64,000 bases of DNA from Bacteroidales bacterium (GTDB lineage: Bacteria; Bacteroidota; Bacteroidia; Bacteroidales; Lentimicrobiaceae), in NCBI GenBank assembly GCA_016705005.1, contig JADIZB010000041.1:1-64000 (forward strand), read 5' to 3'. The position numbers and the translations under genes were made by a program. This document shows positions 54,133 to 63,839 of this stretch, in pieces; position 1 is the stretch's first letter, and each line of letters opens with the position of its first letter. The notes below the pieces were generated by a model. That model did no database searches and was not told where the DNA came from. It saw only the letters and a program-made list of their open reading frames with translations.

Positions 54133-54787
54133 ACCATGTTTCCCGGCTTTGATGATGCGGATATTAAGATAGACAGAGGGGATAGAAATTTCAGGTTTAA
54201 GTTGGTTTTATACCCTCCCCATCCCTCCCTATAGATAGGGAGGGGGTTGAACCTACTATTATTCAGGAATTTACAAATAAATGATATGCTGTTTTTGGTT
54301 CTCCCCCTATGAATAGGGGGAGGTAGAGGGGGTACAAATTTCAAGGGTGACCCCCCCCCCCCCCTGTTGGGGGGGGGGGGGTATTTTTTTTTTTTGGGGG
54401 ATTAAAAAAAAAGGAGGTTGTTTTTGGGGTTCCCCCCGGGGGGGGGGGGGGGGTACAAATCTACATTGGTTTTATACCCTCCTCCGCCTGCAATGCTTTC
54501 CGGCGGGGCATGCCCATGAGGCTGTCTGATAAGATAGAAAAGATTTCGTTCCGATAGCTATCGGAATCGGTCAACCTGACATCTGATATTCATTCTATTG
54601 TTATATCTGGACTGCCTGCCTGGTATTGATGCCGTTGCATTGATGACATGATATGCCCATTAACCGGCACATAATTCTGCCTTCACTAATCTCTGCGAGA
54701 TCATCCCAACAATATTACCTTTGCAGGGAATCCTGCCGGCAGTGAGAACCCTGAATTCCACAGCTGCAGCTTCACTATATCAGGTCC
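54133..54787. repeat. Repeat region with homopolymer block
   Basis: CCCTCCCTATAGATAGGGAG (about 54222-54241) is a near-perfect palindrome; a related element CTCCCCCTATGAATAGGGGG follows at 54301. At 54349-54454 long runs of C, G and T occur. TTGGTTTTATACCCTCC is present at both 54202-54218 and 54466-54482. TACCTTTG at 54716-54723, with a TCTG about 20 bases upstream, is a candidate promoter of the methyltransferase gene. Confidence 0.65.
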
Positions 54788-55768
54788 ATGCAGAAGAAAA
54801 AGAAAGAATACCCGAAGGTCAAGAGCAACCTGCATCCCCGTAACAGGCACCGCGAACGCTACGATTTCGCGCAACTGGTGATCAGTCTGCCCGAACTGTC
54901 ACCCTTTGTCACAAGAAACGTGTACGGTGATGATTCCGTTGATTTTGCCGACCCGCTTGCCGTTAAAATGCTGAATAAAGCCCTGCTGAAACATTACTAC
55001 AACCTGGAGTACTGGGACATTCCCGATGGCTATCTCTGTCCGCCCATCCCCGGAAGGGCCGACTACATCCACCATATGGCCGACCTGATGTGCCGCCGGA
55101 ATTACGGCGAATTTCCCATGGGTGATCAGATCAGGTGCGTCGATATCGGAGTGGGCGCCAATTGTGTGTACCCGGTAATCGGCAACAGGGAATACGGCTG
55201 GTCATTCATCGGTTCCGACATCGACCCTGTGGCCATTGACTCGGCAAATAAAATCATAGAGCTGAACCCTTTCCTGAAGGAGAAGGTTGAGATCCGCCTG
55301 CAGACCAACCCGAAAGACATCTATTTCCGCATTATGCAGAAGGATGAGCCGGTCGATCTCTCCATCTGCAATCCACCTTTCCACGCTTCACCCGAAGCCG
55401 CCATGGAAGGCACCCTGCGTAAACTGAACAACCTGAACACCGCAAAAACCACTTCACCCGACCGGAACTTCGGCGGACAAAGCCACGAATTGTGGTGCGA
55501 GGGCGGAGAGGAGCGTTTTATCCGGGAGATGATCAGGCAGAGCCGGCAGTTCTCGGGCAGCTGTTTCTGGTTCTCGACCCTGGTTTCGAAACAGACCCAC
55601 CTGAAAAGCGCCATGGAAGGACTGAAGAAGGCCGATGCCGTGGATGTTCAGACATTGCCCATGGGCCAGGGCAGCAAGATCAGCCGCGTTGTGGCCTGGA
55701 CATTCCTGGATAAGGAGCAGCAGAGGAACTGGATAAATACACGGTGGAAGGGGAGCAAACAGGGGTAA
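54788..55768 (+). CDS. rlmF: 23S rRNA adenine-1618 N6-methyltransferase
   Basis: The 326-residue protein opens with the RlmF-specific HPRNRHRERYDF and LPELSPFVTRN, has the SAM-binding DIGVGANCVYP (119-129) and SDIDPVAID, and the catalytic NPPF at 195-198 followed by FHASPEAAMEGT. It methylates A1618 of 23S rRNA. The length fits the family. It stands alone. Confidence 0.95.
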   Translation: MQKKKKEYPKVKSNLHPRNRHRERYDFAQLVISLPELSPFVTRNVYGDDSVDFADPLAVKMLNKALLKHYYNLEYWDIPDGYLCPPIPGRADYIHHMADLMCRRNYGEFPMGDQIRCVDIGVGANCVYPVIGNREYGWSFIGSDIDPVAIDSANKIIELNPFLKEKVEIRLQTNPKDIYFRIMQKDEPVDLSICNPPFHASPEAAMEGTLRKLNNLNTAKTTSPDRNFGGQSHELWCEGGEERFIREMIRQSRQFSGSCFWFSTLVSKQTHLKSAMEGLKKADAVDVQTLPMGQGSKISRVVAWTFLDKEQQRNWINTRWKGSKQG

Positions 55769-56143
55769 ATTCAAATGATTGCCTAATCTTTTACCCTCAC
55801 GTCAGACAGATAGGGTGCTGATCATGCCGGGAACGATGAAAATTGTTTAAACAGGCTTCTCCTGAGGGTTTTCCTTCAGTCCATCTTTACATTCCGCAAA
55901 TTTTCCGAACAACTTTTCAACCCGGAAAATTTCACCGCTATGGGAAAGCACTGTTTGTGCCCGACTCACTATAAATCAGATTCAATCACGCAGGCAAGGC
56001 CGCCTGACTGCCCGACAAGGGCGTATCAGCTGTCCTGCAGGTTTTAGTTAGTACTTTTTACCTGTCTGCCGACAGTCAGGCTTTTTACTTTCTACTTTAC
56101 CCGGGTATTCCTGATCAGGAAATCACTTTGCCTCCTCACTTGC
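55769..56143. other. Intergenic region with one dispersed repeat
   Basis: GTAAAAAG-type repeat with CTGTCTGCCGACAG hairpin lies at about 56040-56100, related to the element at 16200-16260 but in reverse orientation. The rest shows nothing recognisable. Confidence 0.5.
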
Positions 56144-56956
56144 TTACCTGTATTTTTCATACGTATAGGTCAGATAAGAAGGTTCCAGGGATACGGGATC
56201 ATTCAGCGGTGTGTCGTTTTTTTCGCGGATGATGGTGGTGGCGACCGGCAGCCCGAGATCGTTGTAGGTGTGGTTGAAAATACGGATCAGGGTATCACCT
56301 GCCATGTCGGTGATGACCATACGCAGCAGGTTATTTTCCGACGATTCATATTCACCCGGATAGATCAGTGAATAAATGCTTTTGAGGGGATTCGGATGGT
56401 TGTCGTATGTTGACCACACGGTGTTGGTGAGCTCCGTTCCCCCGGCAAGTTTGTAATCAGGATATACCCAACCGGTGCCGGAATAGGTGTGTTTATAGGC
56501 CAGGTTGCTGTTGTCCCAGTGAAGGACCCTGTAAAAGCACAGGTAAGCCGTATCGCCTTCACCGCAGGGCGGATGCATGATCTTTACGATGCGGTTGTCG
56601 TTGATAAGATATTTCATCCTGACCGTTTCATCAAAAGCATACCGGTAAGTAGATACAATCAGGGTATCATCGCGGTATCTGAAGGTCTGATACTGCATCG
56701 GACCTGATGGCATCACGGATATCAGTGAATCAATCCTGCCACCGGCATAAAACAGCTTCGTATCGTAGATCAGCTGATCATCATAATAGGTACCGTATTT
56801 TACCGGTTTATCCCGGTCATCATATTCAAACGTGTATCTGTAGTGATCTTTGGTGTAGGCCGACAGGCGGTACTCATCCAGGGGTTGCCCGGGATTGTCC
56901 TTCCTGCATCCGGTTATGATGAGGATGAACAGGAAAACGAACAGGAGTCTTTGCAT
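56144..56956 (-). CDS. Hypothetical lipoprotein
   Basis: The 270-residue protein has a lipoprotein signal (lipobox ITGC). It has repeated tyrosine-rich strands (HYRYTFEYDDRDKPVKYGTY, LFYAGGRIDSLISV, FNHTYNDLGLPVATTI) with a YD-repeat/RHS-like look. I do not recognise the family. It ends a run of three minus-strand genes with short gaps, 32 bp after the membrane protein gene. Confidence 0.7.
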   Translation of the reverse strand: MQRLLFVFLFILIITGCRKDNPGQPLDEYRLSAYTKDHYRYTFEYDDRDKPVKYGTYYDDQLIYDTKLFYAGGRIDSLISVMPSGPMQYQTFRYRDDTLIVSTYRYAFDETVRMKYLINDNRIVKIMHPPCGEGDTAYLCFYRVLHWDNSNLAYKHTYSGTGWVYPDYKLAGGTELTNTVWSTYDNHPNPLKSIYSLIYPGEYESSENNLLRMVITDMAGDTLIRIFNHTYNDLGLPVATTIIREKNDTPLNDPVSLEPSYLTYTYEKYR

Positions 56957-56988
56957 AATAGGCTGTTTTTGGGATTGTTTGATTGATG

Positions 56989-57459
56989 TTAAAATCTGCA
57001 GGTCAGTCCGATCCCATGGTTTGTTAACCCCAGATTCAGTTGTACAGCATTGGAGCCCTGCCGGCGGATATCTGAATTAAATAAACGGACGGCTGTTATG
57101 GCGTTATGATTGTACAAGGTGTAAAACGGTACGGACAATAAAATGCAGCCGGCACCGGCAATCAGGATTTCCATCTCAGGTTCATTTCCTGTAACCAGCA
57201 TAACCACTGTGACGCCTGTAAGCACGCCTCCGGTTATTCCAAGGGTATTGGCTGCCGTATGATTTTTCATCGCCCGCTTCATCCGGTTAAAGGCATCCGG
57301 GGAGTCTTTCATCAGCGAAAGCATCATCCGTGGTTTTACAGGATTACCATTGAAGTAATACCGGTGCTGATTGATTGAAATGGTATCATGGTGCGACTGA
57401 CCTTTAACAAAGGGTATGGTGATCAGTATGATCAGCGCGGTAAGCAGCAGGTGTTTCAT
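56989..57459 (-). CDS. Hypothetical exported protein with two membrane segments
   Basis: The 156-residue protein has a signal peptide (KHLLLTALIILITIPFVKGQ), then a hydrophilic stretch and two hydrophobic segments (about 73-90 and 94-110), ending LGLTNHGIGLTCRF. It is 36 bp after the chagasin-like gene and 32 bp before the lipoprotein gene, so it is probably co-transcribed. Function unknown. Confidence 0.65.
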   Translation of the reverse strand: MKHLLLTALIILITIPFVKGQSHHDTISINQHRYYFNGNPVKPRMMLSLMKDSPDAFNRMKRAMKNHTAANTLGITGGVLTGVTVVMLVTGNEPEMEILIAGAGCILLSVPFYTLYNHNAITAVRLFNSDIRRQGSNAVQLNLGLTNHGIGLTCRF

Positions 57460-57495
57460 AGAAATATAACTATTTATTGTTGCACCTGACCGGAA

Positions 57496-57867
57496 TCAAC
57501 CGGCAATAATTTTCAAAACGCACTTCTTGGCTTTCTCATTCAGCCATGGCCGGCCATAAAAATATTCAAACAGAAATGTCCCGCATGACAGCGGAGTATA
57601 CCTGTAAGTCGTAATATATTTTCCGCCCCTGGGCTGATAACCATCCATCAGCACCTTCTTAACCGGTGTGATTTGTACCTGATCGGAACCGGAATTTTCA
57701 GCAGGCAGCCATATATACCCGGCACTTGGTAAATCTTCAAACCCCAGTTCAAAAGATTCATTCACACCGATGTTCTTAATGATTGTCGTATCGGAGCATA
57801 TGGCTTGCTGACCATGGCTGAGAAATCCAGACAACAGCAACGCAAGCATGGTCAGGTTTTTTTTCAT
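57496..57867 (-). CDS. Chagasin-type (I42) cysteine protease inhibitor
   Basis: The 123-residue protein starts at MKKNLTM ahead of a signal peptide; 47 upstream residues in frame lie before it and are rejected. It has the three chagasin loops: ELGFEDLPSAGYIWLP (like NPTTGY.W), PRGGKYITTYRYTPLSCGTF (loop with GG) and FEYFYGRPWLNEKAKKCVL with the RPW motif. Chagasin-family proteins bind and block papain-like C1 proteases. The exported location suits inhibition of the exported papain-like protease in this same window or of host proteases. Confidence 0.85.
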   Translation of the reverse strand: MKKNLTMLALLLSGFLSHGQQAICSDTTIIKNIGVNESFELGFEDLPSAGYIWLPAENSGSDQVQITPVKKVLMDGYQPRGGKYITTYRYTPLSCGTFLFEYFYGRPWLNEKAKKCVLKIIAG

Positions 57868-58009
57868 ATCATTAACAGAATTGGAACAAGGGAGAAGTCT
57901 TATATTCTGGTGTAAATATAAATGGATGCGGCGACTTTGTCTGCTTGTTATTTCCTGACCGTTAAATATTTTCTTTAAGCCATCCATAGCTGCTGGTAGC
58001 AACAGCATA

Positions 58010-58688
58010 TTATGCCATGATGAATCTAATCGGGACTATTGCACACACATTGACAATCCTGCCATTAATGTAGGGCGGGGATGTGAATGAGAGTGATTTA
58101 AGCACTCTAACGGCTTCTTTGTCAAGAAAAATATTCACACCTCTGTTTACACACACATCTTCAACTTCTCCTTTTTCATTTATTGTAATAGAAACATATA
58201 CAGTTCCGGAGATACCATTCTCACGGGCACCCGCAGGGTAAATAACGTTCTTCCGCAGAAAGTCATAGATTGAAATATAACCTTGTGATAAGCGTGGTGC
58301 GACATATCCGATTTCCGGATTATCCTCTAAAATATTCTGAACATTGTTCCCGGGAATACTGTCTTCACAAATTGTTTCGTCGTAACATAAATTAAAGTTA
58401 TAATCCAATTCAATGGTACCGGAGCCGGATGATGGATATTTCCATATGCCGTATGGGATATTTTGTTTATAAGTATAGCTTTCAATTACCTCACCTGTAA
58501 TAAGTTTTCTGATTTCAGTTGTAAAAAATACTATCGTGTCTCATTTCAACTGTCTTAGAATATTTAGCATCATCTTTTTCCGTTTTTTTTGTAAGATACT
58601 TATCCTTGAAATACTCAGTTTTATTGGTTTGAGAATTGCAGACCAGGGTTAGTCCTAAAAACACGGAACATAGAATCTGTATTTTCAT
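58010..58688 (-). pseudogene. TonB-like protein gene with frameshift
   Basis: Read from ATG at 58686-58688, the frame runs through a signal peptide and about 55 residues, then shifts at a run of six A (58523-58528). Removing one base restores a continuous frame through an RKLITGEVIESYTYKQNIP-like segment into the C-terminal TonB domain (about 58010-58250 region, YPAGARENGISGTVYVSITI, GEVEDVCVNRG, FTSPPYINGRIVNV). The homopolymer makes a sequencing or assembly error as likely as a true pseudogene. If intact, it is an energy transducer-type TonB C-domain protein. Confidence 0.7.
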
Positions 58689-58690
58689 GT

Positions 58691-58852
58691 TTTACTTTTT
58701 TATATTGTTGATAATGATTTGCAGGATGTCTTAGATGTGGATTTCGAAGTACTTACATTCAATTCCGCTCTAATGTTTATTAGAAATCCGAATGTTCAAT
58801 TTTACATTGTACCCTCCATTTTTACCAATCGGTTGTTGTGTGTACTTATTTT
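58691..58852. other. Possible attC-like remnant
   Basis: Next to the stop of the small gene that follows, the plus strand reads GGTTGTTGTGTGTAC (about 58833-58847), close to the ends of the other attC-like elements. No clear partner arm was found, so this is weak. Confidence 0.25.
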
Positions 58853-59359
58853 TTATTCAAATATCAGTTCATCGATTAATTTCATTTCCTTTAGCATTCC
58901 CCATTTCATTCGTGCTGTCATCGGATAACTATAAGCCATTCCTTCCAAATCAATTGTAGTTAATCCAATGCAATGATCATTCTGGTCAAAATAAGTCAAA
59001 TAGTAATGAATTTCAGGTGTTCCAAGTTCTCCCCATTGATAACTTGAACTGTCATTCAAAAATTCAAGTAATTCCGTCAATTCATGTCCTTTTAATATTT
59101 CTGATTTCTTCCAGAAGTCATTTTGAGTCAGTTTTGCGTATGTTACTCTTTTATTTGGAAAAAATATCCCTTTTTCATCCTCTGTTTTGCAAAGGGAATC
59201 ATATTCTTTTATCATAGGTGTTTCTGCAAAATAACCGTTATTTTCTGCTATCTGATTTTTGATATTTTCTATGTTCGGTCGTCTGATCATAAATATTCCG
59301 ACTAAAATTACTGAAACAAGTCCAATTGAAAATAAATATTTTGTTGATTTCGTTTTCAT
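58853..59359 (-). CDS. Small membrane-anchored hypothetical protein
   Basis: The 168-residue protein has one N-terminal hydrophobic anchor (KYLFSIGLVSVILVGIFMI), then a soluble part with acidic/aromatic strands (PMIKEYDSLCKTEDEKGIFF, YQWGELGTPEIHYYLTYFDQ). I do not recognise it. It is AT-rich and has attC-like sequence on its 5' side (59366-59503) and possibly its 3' side. Confidence 0.65.
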   Translation of the reverse strand: MKTKSTKYLFSIGLVSVILVGIFMIRRPNIENIKNQIAENNGYFAETPMIKEYDSLCKTEDEKGIFFPNKRVTYAKLTQNDFWKKSEILKGHELTELLEFLNDSSSYQWGELGTPEIHYYLTYFDQNDHCIGLTTIDLEGMAYSYPMTARMKWGMLKEMKLIDELIFE

Positions 59360-59365
59360 AGTGAC

Positions 59366-59503
59366 GCACTATGGTTGATGGTCTGGTGTCGAGCGGGATT
59401 ACAAGGTTATTTCCTGTCAGTTTGCGCCGGCTTTTTTGCGGGCTACCCATGCCCGTAAACCGCTGAAACCCGCATGCACTTTACCATGTGTTGTGCTTAG
59501 TGC
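59366..59503. other. attC-like inverted repeat C
   Basis: GCACTA at 59366-59371 and TAGTGC at 59498-59503 are complementary, as are ATGGT (59378-59382) and ACCAT (59483-59487). GTTGTGC is adjacent to the right arm. The site ends 4 bp from the stop of the next gene. Inferred cassette boundary. Confidence 0.45.
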
Positions 59504-59506
59504 ATT

Positions 59507-60385
59507 TTATTTTGTGTTCAATTCTACATCCACTTCAATCTGCCCGTCCTTATTTTTTTGCCTGGAAGTCGTCCTTTTTGTATCGGGTTGCAAGTCCCCT
59601 GTAACAATCTGAATCACATCATTATGAAGTTTCTTATAATCAATATCCTTTTTGTAGGTATATGAAAAAAATGTCCCGCCAATTTCAGCGGTTTCTGTTT
59701 CTGTTCTTTTATCCAATACATAATCAAAATGCTTATTGTGTCCATGAAACATCAGAACATGTAGCCTGAAAAGCTGGTCTTTATCACTACCGTCAGGATT
59801 TGTGCTGTATACATAATAAACAACTTTTGTAAAACTTGAAGAAAATCTGTCTTTTGGAAGTTCTGCAAACCATTCGTAACCCCATATATTTTTATCGTCA
59901 AGCTTAAAGAAATCAAAATTGAAGTACTCGTTTATTCCTTCCGGAAGTGCTTTGTTTTTGTATGCTTTATAAAGCAGGTCCATATATTTCCGGCCTTTAG
60001 CATAATCGCCAAGTCCGAAATATGAGACCACGATATTTTTAATCATAAAGTACTCTCTCTCCGCAAACTCACTGTCGAACCGCTTAATGCCTTTTTTAAT
60101 CAACGCCAGCGCCTCTGATCCGTACTCCAGCGAGCTCCGGAAATCTTCACATGAACGACTTGCCGATTCCAGGTAACTTACAATCTCTGTCAGGTTCCAT
60201 AAAGTATAGTCATATAAACTGTCAGAAACCGGGATCTTTGCTTCAAGTTCCCTGAGTTTTAAATATCCCGGTTCTATCTGGTCGCTCTGAATCAAACTGT
60301 CAGCATAACCATACTCTTTTAAAAAATCTTCCTGTCCGTATGATATTAAAGGAATCAGTATGAGTAACAGTAATAGTTTTTTCAT
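59507..60385 (-). CDS. Hypothetical exported protein
   Basis: The 292-residue protein has a signal peptide (KKLLLLLILIPLISYGQ). The next part, up to about residue 150, is helical and may form TPR-like repeats (RSSLEYGSEALALIKKGI, LGDYAKGRKYMDLLYKAYK). The C-terminal part has beta strands (TKVVYYVYSTNPDGSDKD, EIGGTFFSYTYKKDIDYKK). I do not recognise the family. Its coding sequence is AT-rich, and it is separated from neighbours by attC-like inverted repeats. Confidence 0.65.
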   Translation of the reverse strand: MKKLLLLLILIPLISYGQEDFLKEYGYADSLIQSDQIEPGYLKLRELEAKIPVSDSLYDYTLWNLTEIVSYLESASRSCEDFRSSLEYGSEALALIKKGIKRFDSEFAEREYFMIKNIVVSYFGLGDYAKGRKYMDLLYKAYKNKALPEGINEYFNFDFFKLDDKNIWGYEWFAELPKDRFSSSFTKVVYYVYSTNPDGSDKDQLFRLHVLMFHGHNKHFDYVLDKRTETETAEIGGTFFSYTYKKDIDYKKLHNDVIQIVTGDLQPDTKRTTSRQKNKDGQIEVDVELNTK

Positions 60386-60785
60386 ATTTCTTAATCAATT
60401 GTTCAATTTTGTAGGGTGTTAAGCCACTCCATGTTCAATATTAATAATGTCAAACAATTCATGCAGTCTAACTTTCCAGCATTCAATAATCACAAAATAG
60501 CATAATCAACTCGCTTCTCAAGCAAAATGCCACACGGTTGGCGGTATGAAAAGTTGCCGATTGCGGGCGAATACCTGTCAAGTTGCACCACCGTTGTTGC
60601 GGGCTGTGAGCTCTGATGTCAGTACTAAAACGGCAATTAAATTTAGCGTCGTGTTACCTGCTGACATTTTCTATTTATTCAAATTCTTCAATCTAACCTT
60701 CAACTTGATTATTTATTATTGTTTAAGATAATTTTTCAACAGCCATTATTTGTAAAAAAATGATTTTCTATAAATTAATTGGGCA
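60386..60785. other. Intergenic region holding attC-like element B
   Basis: GCCACAC (60529-60535), TTGCCG (60554-60559), the complementary CGGCAA (60631-60636) and TTAGCGT (60643-60649) outline a 121-bp imperfect inverted repeat of the same layout as the sites at 59.4 and 63.1 kb. The rest is AT-rich with no gene. Confidence 0.4.
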
Positions 60786-62981
60786 TTAGATTTTTATAAA
60801 TCTTTTAGTTCCTAATGTTTTCTTTTTATGTGAAACGCTGATCATATACAATCCTACAGGCAAACCGGAAACGTCAATTGTCTTTTGACTTTTAAATGTT
60901 GATATGATCTGAATAGCTTTTCCCGAAATATCTGTTATCGAGATAGTGAATAAAATGTTTTCTGCATTTATATTAACATTTAGATAATTGTTGACAGGAT
61001 TTGGAAAAACTGAAACCAGATTTGTTTCAGTAAGTTGTTCGGTTTCATTTATACCTATTAGTCCATTTTCATTGAAAAGGGCTAATCCTCCTGAATTGAT
61101 TGAAGTGGCTGTAACCCATCTTGTATTGTTATGGTCAATACAGATATTGGTTGTATATGATCCTGGCATACCCGAATTTGTACAGTTGAATGAGGTCCAA
61201 TCCGTTCCATCGTATTTCGTAAGTCCTCCATACATTGTGCCTAACCACAAACTGTTACTCGTATCAATGGCAATTGCAAAAACACAATTATCGGGAATTC
61301 CAGAGTTTTCATCGTTGTAAACTGTCCAGTTCTGACTATCATATTTTACAAGGCCTTTATACCTTGTGCCTATCCACAAAGTATTCGTATTATCAACGGC
61401 AAGCGAACATATCCAACTATCGGGTAGGTCGCAATTAGTAGTATCAAAAACCGTCCAGATGTCGTTTTCAATTTTAACTAGTCCTTTACGTGTACCAACC
61501 CATATTATACCTGATTTGTCTATACTTACACAACTGACATTGTTATAAGGCAAATCCGAATTAGATGAGTTGTAAACGGTCCAAATGTTATCATTGCTTA
61601 TTTTGATCAATCCTCCAGTATCTATTCCTCCTGAACTCATGCCAATCCATTTATTGCTATTTTCATCTATTGTAATGCTGTTTATCTGTCTGGAAGTCAG
61701 TGGCGAATTATCTAAAGTGTAAACTGTCCATTCCTTATTAAAATACTTGATAAGTCCGTAGAAGAGCGATCCGAACCATTTAGTTCCGTTTTTCTCACAT
61801 GCAATAGCTCGGATATCGTCTTCCTCAAGCGGGGTGTTCTCTGAAAAGTACAATGTCCAAACATTATCTTTTATATTTGCGAATCCATTATTTGTCCCCA
61901 GCCAAACTGAACTGTCTTTATCAAGGGCAAGACTGACCGGAAAATTATTAGGCATAGGGGAAGTGTTAGTTTCATACTGAGTCCATTTTGTACCATCAAA
62001 CGAAATAATACGACCTGCTTGGTTATAGTTTAGATCATTTATTATCCACACAGTGTTGTTATTATCAATTTCGAGTGATTTAATTTTGTTGTTTGGCAAT
62101 ATAGAATTCGTATCGTTGTAAACAGTCCATGAATTGCCGCTAAAGTATGTCATTCCAGAATTATAAGTACCGACCCATATATTATTAACCGCATCGCAGG
62201 TTACTGAAGTAATAATGTTGCTTGGTATTCCTGAATTTTCGGTGTTGTATACAATCCAATTGCTACCATTAAATAGAGCCAATCCTTCATTCGTGCCGAT
62301 CCATATATTTCCTAATGTATCAATATCTATTGAGTATACCATATTGGAAGGAATCTCGGAGTTAGAAGTGTCAATCAATTCCCAACTACTTCCATCAAAC
62401 TTTGCCAGACATCCCTGTTTGTATAGCCGCTCTTGTACAATAACCCAAACAGTGCCATTATTTTCAATCTGTACTTTCCCAATGGAATTGGTAGGCAAAG
62501 GGGAATTATCTTTATTGAAAACTTCCCATCCTGAACTACTTTTGTGGAACAAACCTGAAGAATTTGTACTCACCCATACATCACCGTTATTATCAGCCGT
62601 TATAGAGTTATAATCTTTGTAATTTTGCGGCGGGTCATAATATGTCCAATCATTTCCTTTAAAACTCGACAGTCCCCCGCAAAAAGTTGTACCTAAATTT
62701 CCAACCCAAATATTTCCGTTTATATCAGCTTCTATGCATTGAACGTAATTCTCCTGAATTCCAGAATTGCCGGTGTTTACATTTTCGATTTCTCCTGTAG
62801 ATATGTTAATTTTGATAATTCCCCCGTTAGTTCCAACCCAGTTAAAGTTTCCTTGAATAACCTGACAATTGACTTTGTCACCATTGGAAAAAACCATCCA
62901 ATTTGAACTTTGAGGGAATAAAGTTGAAATCTGGCACAGGTAACAGCCGGAAATCAGAAGCATTTTAAAAAAAGGTTTCAT
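60786..62981 (-). CDS. T9SS-secreted two-component-regulator-type propeller protein
   Basis: The 731-residue protein has a signal peptide (about 1-24) followed by many Reg_prop-like blades of about 40 residues (NGNIWVGNLGTTFCGGL, NGDVWVSTNSSGLFHKS, NTLWIGTRYKGLVKYDS). It ends with a type A T9SS sorting domain (FPNPVNNYLNVNI, ITDISGKAIQI, LPVGLYMISV). No kinase or DNA-binding part is present. The propeller is probably surface-exposed and may bind a polymer or protein. AT-rich, in an attC-like cassette context. Confidence 0.85.
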   Translation of the reverse strand: MKPFFKMLLISGCYLCQISTLFPQSSNWMVFSNGDKVNCQVIQGNFNWVGTNGGIIKINISTGEIENVNTGNSGIQENYVQCIEADINGNIWVGNLGTTFCGGLSSFKGNDWTYYDPPQNYKDYNSITADNNGDVWVSTNSSGLFHKSSSGWEVFNKDNSPLPTNSIGKVQIENNGTVWVIVQERLYKQGCLAKFDGSSWELIDTSNSEIPSNMVYSIDIDTLGNIWIGTNEGLALFNGSNWIVYNTENSGIPSNIITSVTCDAVNNIWVGTYNSGMTYFSGNSWTVYNDTNSILPNNKIKSLEIDNNNTVWIINDLNYNQAGRIISFDGTKWTQYETNTSPMPNNFPVSLALDKDSSVWLGTNNGFANIKDNVWTLYFSENTPLEEDDIRAIACEKNGTKWFGSLFYGLIKYFNKEWTVYTLDNSPLTSRQINSITIDENSNKWIGMSSGGIDTGGLIKISNDNIWTVYNSSNSDLPYNNVSCVSIDKSGIIWVGTRKGLVKIENDIWTVFDTTNCDLPDSWICSLAVDNTNTLWIGTRYKGLVKYDSQNWTVYNDENSGIPDNCVFAIAIDTSNSLWLGTMYGGLTKYDGTDWTSFNCTNSGMPGSYTTNICIDHNNTRWVTATSINSGGLALFNENGLIGINETEQLTETNLVSVFPNPVNNYLNVNINAENILFTISITDISGKAIQIISTFKSQKTIDVSGLPVGLYMISVSHKKKTLGTKRFIKI

Positions 62982-63098
62982 AAAATAAACTTTATCTTAA
63001 GTAATAATCAGTTTCGTACTTTTCCTTAATTTTTAGTTCAATTTCATTTATTCTTCATCTAAAAGTTTTTTAACTCACGAACTCATGTTTGCACTCGC

Positions 63099-63231
63099 AC
63101 CTAACGGATGGCAATAAAAAATGTAGGGCATTTCGAAGCTCCTAACTATCAAGTTACCAAGCCGTTTATTAAATGTTATGTCGTTCAAATTTAGCACTTT
63201 CTGCCCTATGTTTTTTATTGCGTATTAGCGT
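63099..63231. other. attC-like inverted repeat A
   Basis: On the minus strand the site reads from ACGCTAAT near the gene stop to GTTAGGT (plus 63099-63105), which fits the integron core site GTTRRRY. The internal arms GCAATAAAAAATGTAGGGCA (63111-63130) and 63202-63221 pair at 18 of 20 positions. The total of 133 bp is within attC size. It lies 15 bp beyond the stop of the preceding gene, in the expected orientation. Confidence 0.55.
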
Positions 63232-63245
63232 GTCGTTATTTTATT

Positions 63246-63839
63246 CTAATCAAATCCTACGATTATTGACAACATGATTTCAAGTCCCTGTATCTTAATA
63301 TTTCCATTCTTATTCAATGATTTAAGTTTATCATTATAGATACTATTTCCAATTCCAATATTATAGTTTACTCTCAGGCCAATAATCTTATTGTAAAACG
63401 GAACCATATTATAATAAAAACCAATCCCGGGACTAATGTATTGGCTATATTGGTCAAGTTTTATTTCGTTTATATTCTGTATGTTTTCGAAGTCAAAAGA
63501 GTTATTAGATAGTGTATATTTAAAAGAAGCAATCCCATAATCTAAATAACTTATTAAACCAATATACCGTTTTCGCATTATTGCGTAGCCTAGCCCTCCT
63601 TCAATCCCTAAATTGTTACCGGCAATCTCATACTCGTTTTTGTTTTCTTTTTGAGCGGCATATACTGTTCCTTTCAAACTCCAGAATAGCTTTCTATAAT
63701 TTCCAATATATCCAACTTCCGCATATAAATTAGGTGATGATAATGTCGGGAAGTTATTATCTTTTATCAATTCATTAAATTTCTCATAATCTGTTTGTCG
63801 TGAACCTAATTCACAAATAATCGGGACTAAATTTATCAA
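63246..63839 (-). CDS. Hypothetical outer-membrane-barrel-like protein
   Basis: About 197 residues, beginning at a TTG. The protein has alternating strands (NLYAEVGYIGNYRKLFWSL, LGIEGGLGYAIMRKRYIGL, GLRVNYNIGIGNSIYN) that look like a beta barrel. The start is questionable because the next frame upstream (63811-64000) reads into it and the two could be one frameshifted gene. AT-rich; followed by attC-like element A. Confidence 0.55.
   Translation of the reverse strand: MINLVPIICELGSRQTDYEKFNELIKDNNFPTLSSPNLYAEVGYIGNYRKLFWSLKGTVYAAQKENKNEYEIAGNNLGIEGGLGYAIMRKRYIGLISYLDYGIASFKYTLSNNSFDFENIQNINEIKLDQYSQYISPGIGFYYNMVPFYNKIIGLRVNYNIGIGNSIYNDKLKSLNKNGNIKIQGLEIMLSIIVGFD

Noticed and set aside
54347..54529. 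Small frame over homopolymer block
   Set aside because: Glycine runs from poly-G only; probably an assembly artefact.
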